From contig JAAXZP010000019.1 of the NCBI GenBank assembly GCA_012719815.1, forward strand, positions 1 to 6,777: 6,777 bases of DNA, written 5' to 3'. The translations under genes were made by a program, and so were the position numbers. Source of the stretch: Christensenellaceae bacterium (lineage in GTDB: Bacteria; Bacillota; Clostridia; Christensenellales; SZUA-584). The notes under the pieces are model-generated. The model was not told where the DNA came from, did not search any database, and saw nothing but the letters and a program-made list of their open reading frames with translations. Shown here in pieces: positions 1 to 5,456 of this stretch. Position 1 is the first letter of the stretch. Each line of letters begins with the position of its first letter.

Positions 1-1138
1 CCTCAATGGCGATGGGGTGAATCAGCTCGACGGAGATCTCGATGTTGTCGCCAGGCATGACCATCTCGACGCCCTCGGGCAGCTTGATGGTGCCGGTGAC
101 GTCGGTGGTCCGGAAGTAGAACTGCGGACGGTAGCCGTTGAAGAACGGCGTATGGCGGCCGCCCTCTTCCTTCTTCAGCACGTAAACCTGGCCCTTGAAC
201 TTGGTGTGCGGCTTGATCGTACCTTTCTTCGCAAGTACCATGCCGCGCTCTATTTCGTTCCTCTGCACGCCGCGGAGCAGCACGCCGATGTTGTCGCCCG
301 CGATGGCCTCGTCGAGCATCTTGCGGAACATTTCCACGCCGGTGACGACAACATCACGGGTTTCGTCGGACAGACCGACCATCTCAACGGTGTCGCCCAC
401 CTTGATGGTGCCTCTCTCCACTCTGCCCGTCGCCACGGTGCCGCGGCCGGTGATGGAGAACACGTCTTCAACAGGCATCAGGAACGGCTTGTCAGCAGCA
501 CGCTCGGGCGTGGGAATGTAGCTGTCCACCGCGTCCATCAGCTCGAAAATGCACTTGCACTCGGGAGCTTCATTCGCATTCTTGCCAGCCGCCAGAGCTT
601 CCATCGCCTGCAGCGCGCTGCCGCGGATTACCGGAATTTCGTCTCCCGGGAAGTCGTAGGAAGACAGCAGGTCGCGCACTTCCATCTCGACCAGCTCCAG
701 GAGCTCTTCGTCGTCAACCTGGTCCACCTTGTTCATGAACACAACGATGTACGGCACGTTAACCTGACGGGCAAGCAGGATGTGCTCACGGGTCTGGGGC
801 ATCGGGCCGTCCGCAGCGGACACAACGAGAATCGCGCCGTCCATCTGCGCCGCACCGGTGATCATGTTCTTCACGTAGTCGGCGTGACCCGGGCAGTCGA
901 CGTGCGCATAGTGGCGCTTATCCGTCTCGTACTCGACGTGCGCGGTGTTGATCGTGATGCCGCGCTCTTTTTCTTCCGGCGCCTTGTCTATTTCGTCATA
1001 CTTCATGACTTTTGCTTTACCCTGCTGAGCCAAAGCCATCGTGATAGCAGCCGTCAGTGTCGTTTTGCCGTGGTCAACATGGCCGATCGTGCCGATGTTG
1101 ACATGGGGTTTGGTTCTCTCAAACTTAGCTTTTGCCAT
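1..1138 (-). CDS. tuf: Elongation factor Tu, 3' end cut by the window edge
   Basis: EF-Tu is the cytosolic GTPase that brings aminoacyl-tRNA to the ribosomal A site as a ternary complex with GTP. The frame opens with ATG at 1138 and stays open for 379 codons to the window edge; the family is about 395-400 residues, so roughly the last 20 residues are missing. The reading was made directly from the reverse complement. G-domain motifs are intact: GHVDHGKT (residues 19-26), RGITIN (59-64), DCPGH (81-85), NKVD (136-139) and GSAL (173-176). Domain II starts near the PTPER segment and contains FSITGRGTVATGRVERG; domain III contains GGRHTPFF and YRPQFYFRTTDVTG, and the visible end reads MPGDNIEISVELIHPIAIE. 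The linker after the G domain carries a C-x-C (194, 196). A strong ribosome binding site GGAGG (within 1145-1153) sits 8 bases before the ATG. It is the last visible gene of the str cluster, 91 bases after fusA. Identification is certain; whether a second tuf copy exists cannot be seen. Confidence 0.98.
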   Translation of the reverse strand, partial: MAKAKFERTKPHVNIGTIGHVDHGKTTLTAAITMALAQQGKAKVMKYDEIDKAPEEKERGITINTAHVEYETDKRHYAHVDCPGHADYVKNMITGAAQMDGAILVVSAADGPMPQTREHILLARQVNVPYIVVFMNKVDQVDDEELLELVEMEVRDLLSSYDFPGDEIPVIRGSALQAMEALAAGKNANEAPECKCIFELMDAVDSYIPTPERAADKPFLMPVEDVFSITGRGTVATGRVERGTIKVGDTVEMVGLSDETRDVVVTGVEMFRKMLDEAIAGDNIGVLLRGVQRNEIERGMVLAKKGTIKPHTKFKGQVYVLKKEEGGRHTPFFNGYRPQFYFRTTDVTGTIKLPEGVEMVMPGDNIEISVELIHPIAIE

Positions 1139-1229
1139 TGGTTTCTCCTCCTCATCATTGTTGGATCAATTAATTGTGTTACAAACGGCCTCCGTTTCAT
1201 ACGCTCGCCGTTTAAAATAACCTTTGTTT
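1139..1229 (-). promoter_or_regulatory. fusA–tuf intergenic region with competing hairpins
   Basis: This 91-base gap is the longest below rpsL. Read on the minus strand it contains AAACGG twice (1213-1208 and 1197-1192), followed by one CCGTTT (1188-1183). Either AAACGG copy can pair with the single CCGTTT: the near one gives a tight 6-bp stem with a 3-base loop, the far one a 6-bp stem with a 19-base loop. Downstream is the 10-base palindrome CAATTAATTG (1167-1176), then the tuf ribosome binding site. No T-run follows the stem, so it does not look like a rho-independent terminator, and I found no -35/-10 pair that I would call a tuf promoter. A role in mRNA processing, stability or balancing tuf against fusA is possible but is inference only. 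Confidence 0.4.
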
Positions 1230-3293
1230 TCAGGCGCCGATGATCTTCTCGGCAATGCTCTTCGGCACTTCCCTGTAATGCAAGAACTGCATCGTAAACG
1301 TCCCGCGGCCCTGCGTCCGGCTCCGCAAGTCCGTCGCATAGCCGAACATCTCCGACAGCGGCACCTGAGCCCTGATCACCTGCGCGCCGGCGCGCATCTC
1401 AGTGCCTTCGATCTGCCCGCGCCGTGCGTTCAGGTTGCCCAGCACATCGCCCAGATACTCATCCGGCACATGCACTTCCACCGACATGATCGGCTCCAGC
1501 AGCACCGGCGAGGCATTCCTCACCGCGTCCTTGAACGCCATGGAGCCCGCAATCTTAAACGCGATTTCCGACGAGTCCACCTCGTGGTAACTGCCGTCCA
1601 CCAGCGTCGCGCGGAAATCCACCACTTCATAGCCGGCAAGCACGCCGTTCTTGGCCGCCTCGCGGATACCTTCGTCCACAGCCGGAATATACTCCTTGGG
1701 TATCACGCCGCCCACGATCTTGTCGACGAATTCATACCCGGCGCCCGGCTCCAGCGGCTCCAGCTCGATCACGACATGGCCGTACTGGCCCTTGCCGCCC
1801 GTCTGCTTTTTGTAAAGCCCTGTCGCTCTCACCGCCTTGCGTATCGTCTCGCGGTAGGAAACCTGCGGTTTGCCCACCTTGGCCTCCACCTTATACTCGC
1901 GCATCATGCGGTCCACAATGATCTCCAAGTGGAGCTCACCCATGCCCGCGATGATGGTTTGCCCCGTCTCCGGGTCGGTATAAGTCTTGAAGGTCGGGTC
2001 TTCCTCCATCAGGCGAGCCAGTGCAAGGCTCATCTTCTCCTGACCGGCCTTGGTCTTGGGCTCAATCGCAACCTCGATAACCGGATCGGGGAATTCCATC
2101 GTCTCCAGCAGAATAGGATGCTTGTCGTCGCACAGCGTATCACCCGTGGTGATGAGCTTGGGTCCTACCACCGCAGCAATATCGCCCGCGTACAGCGTTT
2201 CCACGTCCTCGCGCGCGTTGGCGTGCATGCGCAGCAGACGCCCCACGCGCTCCCGCTTGCCTTTGGTCGTGTTGTAGATCGTGCTGCCCGCCGTCAGCGT
2301 ACCCGAATAGACGCGCACAAACGCCAGCTTGCCCACAAACGGGTCGGACATGATCTTGAAAGCCAGCGCGGAAAACGGCTCATCGTCGTCCGCCCGGCGC
2401 ACCTCGGTTTCGCCGTTTTCGCATTTGCCCTCAACGGGCGGGATATCCAGCGGCGACGGCAGGAAATCAACGATGCAGTCCAGCAGCAGCTGGATGCCCT
2501 TGTTGCGGTACGACGACCCGCAGATCACCGGCACGATGTCAAGGTGAATGGTCGCCTGCCGTATGGCTGCGACCAGCTCGTCCCTTTCAATCTCCTCGCC
2601 TTCGAAATACTTCTCCAGCAGCTTGTCGTTGTACTCCGCGACCGATTCAATCAGTTTCTCGCGATACTCCTCGGCCAGCTCCTTCATGTCATCGGGTATC
2701 GGGATGCGCTCCAGCTCCGTGCCCAGCTCATCGTCATAGACGATCGCGTTCATCTCGATCAGGTCGACGATACCCTTAAAATCCTCTTCCTTACCGATGG
2801 GCAGCTGGATGGCAACGGGATTGGCCTTCAAGCGATCGCGCATCATCTGGATAGCGTTGAAAAAGTCCGCACCCATGATGTCCATCTTGTTGATGTATGC
2901 AATCCTCGGCACGTGGTACTTGGTCGCCTGCCGCCATACCGTCTCCGACTGCGGCTCAACGCCGCCCTTAGCGCAGAACACAGCAACGGCGCCGTCCAGC
3001 ACGCGCAGCGAGCGTTCCACCTCTACGGTAAAATCAACGTGGCCGGGTGTGTCAATAATGTTAATGTTATGGCCGCGCCATTCCGCAGTGGTGGCAGCAG
3101 ATGTAATGGTAATGCCCCGCTCCTGTTCCTGCTCCATCCAGTCCATCACGGCATCGCCGTCATGGGTCTCGCCCATTTTATACGTTCTGCCGGTATAGAA
3201 AAGAATGCGCTCGGTGGTGGTGGTTTTGCCCGCGTCAATATGCGCCATGATACCGATATTTCTTATTTTCTCAAGCGGATATTTCCTGGGCAC
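1230..3293 (-). CDS. fusA: Elongation factor G, GTG start
   Basis: EF-G is the cytosolic GTPase that drives tRNA-mRNA translocation and, with ribosome recycling factor, splits post-termination ribosomes. The 687-residue product is full length for the family (about 690-705). Domain order is canonical: G domain (about 1-285) with AHIDAGKT (17-24), RGITIT (59-64), DTPGH (81-85) and NKMD (135-138); domain II (about 300-395) with the SGTLTAGSTIYN segment; domain III around GMGELHLEII; domain IV with KQTGGKGQYGHVVIE and GSYHEVDSSEIAFKIAGSMA; domain V ending near MQFLHYREVPKSIAEKIIGA. The start is GTG (3293-3291), fixed by the typical MPRKYPLEKIRNIGIMAHID opening and by GAGGAGG at 3301-3307, seven bases upstream. 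It lies 29 bases after rpsG, so it is almost certainly co-transcribed and may be translationally linked. Nothing suggests a tetracycline-protection paralogue: the position in the str cluster and the sequence both point to the housekeeping factor. Confidence 0.98.
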   Translation of the reverse strand: MPRKYPLEKIRNIGIMAHIDAGKTTTTERILFYTGRTYKMGETHDGDAVMDWMEQEQERGITITSAATTAEWRGHNINIIDTPGHVDFTVEVERSLRVLDGAVAVFCAKGGVEPQSETVWRQATKYHVPRIAYINKMDIMGADFFNAIQMMRDRLKANPVAIQLPIGKEEDFKGIVDLIEMNAIVYDDELGTELERIPIPDDMKELAEEYREKLIESVAEYNDKLLEKYFEGEEIERDELVAAIRQATIHLDIVPVICGSSYRNKGIQLLLDCIVDFLPSPLDIPPVEGKCENGETEVRRADDDEPFSALAFKIMSDPFVGKLAFVRVYSGTLTAGSTIYNTTKGKRERVGRLLRMHANAREDVETLYAGDIAAVVGPKLITTGDTLCDDKHPILLETMEFPDPVIEVAIEPKTKAGQEKMSLALARLMEEDPTFKTYTDPETGQTIIAGMGELHLEIIVDRMMREYKVEAKVGKPQVSYRETIRKAVRATGLYKKQTGGKGQYGHVVIELEPLEPGAGYEFVDKIVGGVIPKEYIPAVDEGIREAAKNGVLAGYEVVDFRATLVDGSYHEVDSSEIAFKIAGSMAFKDAVRNASPVLLEPIMSVEVHVPDEYLGDVLGNLNARRGQIEGTEMRAGAQVIRAQVPLSEMFGYATDLRSRTQGRGTFTMQFLHYREVPKSIAEKIIGA

Positions 3294-3322
3294 CTATTGT
3301 CCTCCTCGTGGTCTCATGCAGA

Positions 3323-3793
3323 CTACCACCTGTAATGTGCGAACGCCTTGTTGGCCTCAGCCATCCTATGCGTATCCTCGCGCTTCTTCACGGCTCCGCC
3401 GGTGCCGTTGTACGCGTCCATAATCTCGGCGGCGAGGCGCTGCTTCATCGTGCGCTCGCTTCTGTTGCGGCTATAGTCCACCAGCCAGCGAATGCCCAGG
3501 GTCTGCCGTCTTTCCGGCCGCACCTCAACAGGCACCTGGTACGTGGCGCCGCCCACGCGGCGGGATTTCACTTCGAGGACGGGCATGATGTTCTCCATCG
3601 CCTTTTCAAAAACCTCGAGCGGATCCAGCCCCATTTTTTCTTTAATTATATCAAAAGCTCCGTAACAGATTTTCTGCGCCGTCCCCTTCTTTCCATCCAG
3701 CATCACCTGGTTGATGAGTTTGGTGAGCCTGGTCGAATTATATATCGGATCGGGCAGAACTTCACGCTTCGGCGCTCTACCGCGTCTTGGCAT
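3323..3793 (-). CDS. rpsG: 30S ribosomal protein S7
   Basis: S7 binds the 3' major domain of 16S rRNA, nucleates assembly of the 30S head and lines the E-site mRNA channel. The 156-residue length is exactly typical. The N-terminus MPRRGRAPKREVLPDPIYNS, the central LEVKSRRVGGATYQVPVEV beta-hairpin region with R-P-E-R-R after it, and the C-terminal KKREDTHRMAEANKAFAHYRW are all family signatures. The ATG at 3793 is preceded by GAGGAGG (3801-3807) with a seven-base spacer, and the gap to the rpsL stop is only 18 bases, so the ribosome binding site fills the gap and coupling to rpsL translation is likely. In Escherichia coli S7 represses the str operon by binding between rpsL and rpsG; here that gap is far too short to hold an equivalent of the E. 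coli site on its own, so control by S7, if any, must use another place. No residue looks abnormal. Confidence 0.98.
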   Translation of the reverse strand: MPRRGRAPKREVLPDPIYNSTRLTKLINQVMLDGKKGTAQKICYGAFDIIKEKMGLDPLEVFEKAMENIMPVLEVKSRRVGGATYQVPVEVRPERRQTLGIRWLVDYSRNRSERTMKQRLAAEIMDAYNGTGGAVKKREDTHRMAEANKAFAHYRW

Positions 3794-3811
3794 GCTGATT
3801 CCTCCTCAATA

Positions 3812-4186
3812 TTACTTCTTCGGGCGCTTCGCGCCGTATTTGGAACGTCCCTGCTTCCGGTTTGCAACACCGGCGCTGTCCAGCGCTCCGCGCACTATAT
3901 GATATCTCACACCCGGCAGGTCTTTCACTCTGCCGCCCCTGATCAGCACCACGGAGTGTTCCTGCAGGTTGTGGCCGATGCCCGGAATGTAAGCGGTACC
4001 TTCCATACCGTTCACCAGACGAACCCTCGCAATCTTACGAAGCGCGGAATTCGGCTTCTTGGGGGTCATCGTCCTTACCGTCAGGCAAACGCCCCTCTTC
4101 TGAGGGCACTGCTTCAGGATGGGAGAATTGCTTTTTGATGGCGCCGTTTTTCTGCCCTGCTTAACCAGTTGATTAATTGTCGGCAT
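3812..4186 (-). CDS. rpsL: 30S ribosomal protein S12, with glycine at conserved Val63
   Basis: S12 sits at the decoding centre at the 30S-50S interface and controls accuracy of tRNA selection. The product is 124 residues, as in E. coli and many Clostridia, without the extra 13 or so residues near the N-terminus found in Bacillus S12. The PNSA loop TPKKPNSALRK (41-51) and RGGRVKDLPGVRYH (83-96) are intact. Positions where streptomycin resistance commonly arises (Lys43, Lys88, Pro91) carry the wild-type residues, and Asp89, the residue methylthiolated by RimO in E. coli, is present. Odd: residues 61-67 read M-E-G-T-A-Y-I where nearly all bacteria have E-V-T; codon 63 is GGT, one base from a valine codon. 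The start at 4186 is fixed by the MPTINQLV opening, yet the AAAGGAGG (4201-4208) lies 14 bases upstream, longer than usual. It is followed at 18 bases by rpsG. Identification is certain. Confidence 0.98.
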   Translation of the reverse strand: MPTINQLVKQGRKTAPSKSNSPILKQCPQKRGVCLTVRTMTPKKPNSALRKIARVRLVNGMEGTAYIPGIGHNLQEHSVVLIRGGRVKDLPGVRYHIVRGALDSAGVANRKQGRSKYGAKRPKK

Positions 4187-4193
4187 GTGTTAA

Positions 4194-4212
4194 GGTGCTT
4201 CCTCCTTTCACC
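4194..4212 (-). promoter_or_regulatory. rpsL ribosome binding site in a hairpin loop, long spacer
   Basis: Reading the minus strand, AAAGGAGG (4208-4201) is flanked by GGTG (4212-4209) and CACC (4197-4194). These arms can form a 4-bp stem that presents the whole Shine-Dalgarno sequence in an 11-base loop. The distance from the last G of GGAGG to the ATG is 14 bases, against 6 to 8 for the other genes of this window whose site I could measure. No alternative in-frame start lies closer. Sequence match and spacing are seen directly; formation of the hairpin is inference, since four pairs is marginal. Confidence 0.55.
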
Positions 4213-4238
4213 AGTTCGTTATATCTCGTCTATAGGAA

Positions 4239-4260
4239 CCCCTTGCAACCCAAAAAGGGG
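4239..4260 (-). promoter_or_regulatory. Hairpin in the rpsL leader (CCCCTT/AAGGGG)
   Basis: Inverted repeat with a 6-bp stem, 4260-4255 pairing with 4244-4239, and a 10-base loop. On the minus-strand transcript it is followed by TTCCTATAG and not by a T-run; on the plus strand it is followed by ATTAAATTCC. It is therefore read as a leader stem and not a terminator. Function is unknown. Confidence 0.45.
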
Positions 4261-4297
4261 ATTAAATTCCTTTCTGCGGGCAAAAAATCCCGCTTCC

Positions 4298-4325
4298 ATC
4301 ATACAACTTTCCGGCCGTCTGTAAA
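4298..4325 (-). promoter_or_regulatory. Candidate second promoter ahead of rpsL
   Basis: On the minus strand TTTACA (4325-4320) and TATGAT (4303-4298) are separated by 16 bases; each box has one mismatch to the sigma-A consensus TTGACA/TATAAT. A start point would fall near 4291, giving a leader of about 105 bases to rpsL. Against it: the predicted start lies inside the first arm of a short GCGGG stem, the spacer is GC-rich, and such matches occur by chance. It could provide extra rpsL-rpsG-fusA-tuf transcript independent of the L7Ae-like gene. Confidence 0.35.
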
Positions 4326-4336
4326 CCCCCGGCCGT
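4311..4336. repeat. Direct repeat CCGGCCGT, two copies 18 bases apart
   Basis: CCGGCCGT occurs at 4311-4318 and again at 4329-4336. The core CGGCCG is itself palindromic, so the two copies can also pair as a 6-bp stem with a 12-base loop. One copy lies in the spacer of the promoter candidate at 4298-4325 and the other just upstream of its -35 box, a placement that would suit an operator. The repeat is seen directly; a regulatory role is inference. Confidence 0.5.
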
Positions 4337-4357
4337 TAAAAATCTTTTACAACTTTA

Positions 4358-4618
4358 TCACTTTTTTGTTTTCAGTACACCGGCGCACGCACTGCCCACT
4401 TCAATGCCGGAAGCAATGCCGATCTGGTGCATTGTCAGCGTCGCGTCATACGCTATGCCGCCTTCCTCGCAAACCCGGACCAGCTTTTCAACAATGTCCT
4501 CGTCCGCGTCCTTGGCGATATATACCTTCACGAGCTCCCGCTGCCTGGCGTGGCGCAGCACCTGCTTTAAGCCTACCACGCGACGCTCCGGATCGGAAAG
4601 CTCACGACTCGAATTCAT
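4358..4618 (-). CDS. ybxF: L7Ae-family ribosome-associated K-turn binding protein (YbxF/L7Ae-like)
   Basis: Small member of the L7Ae/L30e/S12e/Gadd45 RNA-binding family. The Bacillus homologue YbxF binds kink-turn RNA and associates with the ribosome. I take the ATG at 4618, giving 86 residues (homologue 82), because GGGAGG (4626-4631) lies seven bases upstream. A GTG at 4660 would add 14 residues, but it has no ribosome binding site, the added segment is unlike the family, and it would start only about three bases after the predicted transcription start. Family marks are GLKQ (16-19), matching the GxKQ segment that contacts the K-turn, AKDAD (35-39) and IGIASGIEVGSA (66-77), close to the family pattern G-x-A-x-G-I-E-V-G. 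The gene sits directly before rpsL, exactly where ybxF lies in Bacillus subtilis, which strengthens the call. A promoter directly upstream makes it the likely first gene of the str transcript. The C-terminus is short and basic (KTKK). Confidence 0.93.
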   Translation of the reverse strand: MNSSRELSDPERRVVGLKQVLRHARQRELVKVYIAKDADEDIVEKLVRVCEEGGIAYDATLTMHQIGIASGIEVGSACAGVLKTKK

Positions 4619-4669
4619 AGCCTCGCCTCCCCCAAAAATGCGGGCGGCCAAAAAACGCACAACAGAGCC

Positions 4670-4698
4670 ATTTTATCACCCGGCAAAATCGTTGTCAA
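4670..4698 (-). promoter_or_regulatory. Strong sigma-A type promoter for the str cluster
   Basis: On the minus strand there is a perfect TTGACA (4698-4693), a 17-base spacer (4692-4676), and TAAAAT (4675-4670), one mismatch from TATAAT. The spacer ends in TGA, so an extended -10 TG motif is also present. The predicted start is around 4663, leaving a leader of about 45 bases before the L7Ae-like ATG at 4618. The -35 box contains the stop codon of the upstream gene (4697-4695). This is the best promoter in the window and would drive ybxF-rpsL-rpsG-fusA-tuf separately from rpoBC. No terminator precedes it, so read-through from rpoC is also expected. Confidence 0.8.
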
Positions 4699-5444
4699 TC
4701 CTTGCTCTCCGGCGTATTTTCAATTTTCGCGGACGCTTCATCCACCGCGTCTCTCAGCCCGGATATCTTTTTTGTATACGATTTCCGGGACATGATGAAC
4801 CGCGTCGCGGAGCCCGAGTCCTGTATGGTAAACCATCCCGCCTCCTGCATCTTGCGGCACACGGGTATGTCGAACACATTGAACACCGTCTGTTTGCTCT
4901 TGCGCTTCATGTACGCATCGGACACTACGCGGCTTATGACATAGCCCACCAGGAATGCTGCGATGACGACGCCGTAAGGCAGCGCCGGTATCGCATTGAT
5001 CGCGGGAATAAAGCACAGCCCGATGCCCAGCCCCACAAACGCGGCGGTCACGATCCACTTGATATAATCCACCATGCGCAGCGCCCGCCGGCAATCCCTG
5101 CAGATGGAGATGGACACCGGCATCAGCGACCCGACCCTGACGCGCACCTTCTTGCCGAAGCCGAAGAACATGCCCTTGCGCGCCTCCGGCTCGCTGTGCG
5201 CGAGGTCGATCACCGCATACCCGGCGCGCGGCTTTTTGACATCGCCCACGCAAAAGCAGCATTCTTCTCCCTGCAGGGAATCAAAATCCTCAGGCAGCAG
5301 CGACAGAGTCACGCGGAAATCGCTGACCGCCTTTTCCATATCCTCCTTGTGCTTGAGGCTGCTAATATAGCAATCCTCACATTCCTTGCCCAGCCAGCGG
5401 CAAATCTCGGTGTCACTCGCCGGGCATTGTGCGTTCTTTGGCAT
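4695..5444 (-). CDS. Unknown cysteine-rich membrane-hairpin protein
   Basis: I do not recognise this 249-residue protein. The N-terminal part holds four cysteines, C7, C15, C22 and C25, ending in C-x2-C; then C62-C63-x-C65 and C115-x2-C118 could pair as a split zinc-ribbon-like site. Two hydrophobic segments, about 128-146 and 152-171, are joined by a very short loop with P147, P153 and P156. Basic residues crowd both flanks (K98, K99, R101, R103, R116-R123; then R172, K180-R182, K184), so by the positive-inside rule both ends should face the cytoplasm, making a membrane-anchored cytoplasmic protein. The C-terminal 65 residues are soluble (DIPVCRKMQEAGWFTIQD segment). There is no signal peptide. 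The ATG at 5444 is preceded by AGGGGG (5451-5456), six bases away and touching the rpoC stop, so translation is probably coupled to rpoC. Its stop overlaps the -35 box of the str promoter. Metal binding is inferred only from cysteine spacing; function unknown. Confidence 0.85.
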   Translation of the reverse strand: MPKNAQCPASDTEICRWLGKECEDCYISSLKHKEDMEKAVSDFRVTLSLLPEDFDSLQGEECCFCVGDVKKPRAGYAVIDLAHSEPEARKGMFFGFGKKVRVRVGSLMPVSISICRDCRRALRMVDYIKWIVTAAFVGLGIGLCFIPAINAIPALPYGVVIAAFLVGYVISRVVSDAYMKRKSKQTVFNVFDIPVCRKMQEAGWFTIQDSGSATRFIMSRKSYTKKISGLRDAVDEASAKIENTPESKD

Positions 5445-5456
5445 TCAGATCCCCCT

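Larger units (their letters stand above)
4187..4357 (-). promoter_or_regulatory. Structured leader between the L7Ae-like gene and rpsL
   Basis: This 171-base gap is the largest in the window. In transcript order it holds an 8-base direct repeat (4336-4329 and 4318-4311), a promoter candidate (4325-4298), a GCGGG/CCCGC stem with an 8-base T-rich loop (4293-4276), a CCCCTT/AAGGGG stem with a 10-base loop (4260-4239), a weak GGTTC/GAACT pairing (from 4240) that competes with the previous stem for two bases, and the ribosome binding site hairpin. None of the stems is followed by a U-run, so none is a convincing intrinsic terminator on either strand. The density of stems fits a regulated leader for the ribosomal protein genes, but I recognise no known riboswitch or published ribosomal-protein leader motif. 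Confidence 0.45.

Noticed and set aside
1139..1229. A dedicated tuf promoter
   Set aside because: TTGTAA and TATTTT-like matches occur but none pairs with a second box at 16-18 bases.
17..1243. A 408-codon open frame on the plus strand opposite tuf
   Set aside because: It mirrors the EF-Tu gene, has no ribosome binding site, its product is rich in His/Val/Leu as expected from the antisense of a conserved gene, and EF-Tu is certain here.
1224..3335. A 703-codon open frame on the plus strand opposite fusA
   Set aside because: Its length follows from the codon bias of fusA on the other strand. It covers the whole EF-G gene, resembles no family, and has no plausible start signal.
3794..3811. 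S7 repressor site between rpsL and rpsG as in E. coli
   Set aside because: The gap is 18 bases and mostly ribosome binding site, so the E. coli-type structure cannot be present within it.
3308..4138. A 276-codon plus-strand frame across rpsG and rpsL
   Set aside because: Antisense shadow of two certain ribosomal protein genes; it crosses their boundary without any start signal.
4276..4293. GCGGG/CCCGC stem as a terminator
   Set aside because: Only five pairs and no T-run after the stem on either strand; the A/T run lies in the loop.
4619..4657. K-turn in the leader of the L7Ae-like gene as an autoregulatory site
   Set aside because: The GGGGGAGGC segment resembles one K-turn strand, but I found no partner strand with a three-base bulge followed by G-A in the leader.
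4738..5262. A 174-codon second minus-strand frame inside the unknown gene
   Set aside because: Its Arg/Gly-rich composition is typical of an out-of-frame reading, it has no ribosome binding site, and the 249-residue frame has a good site and sensible membrane segments.
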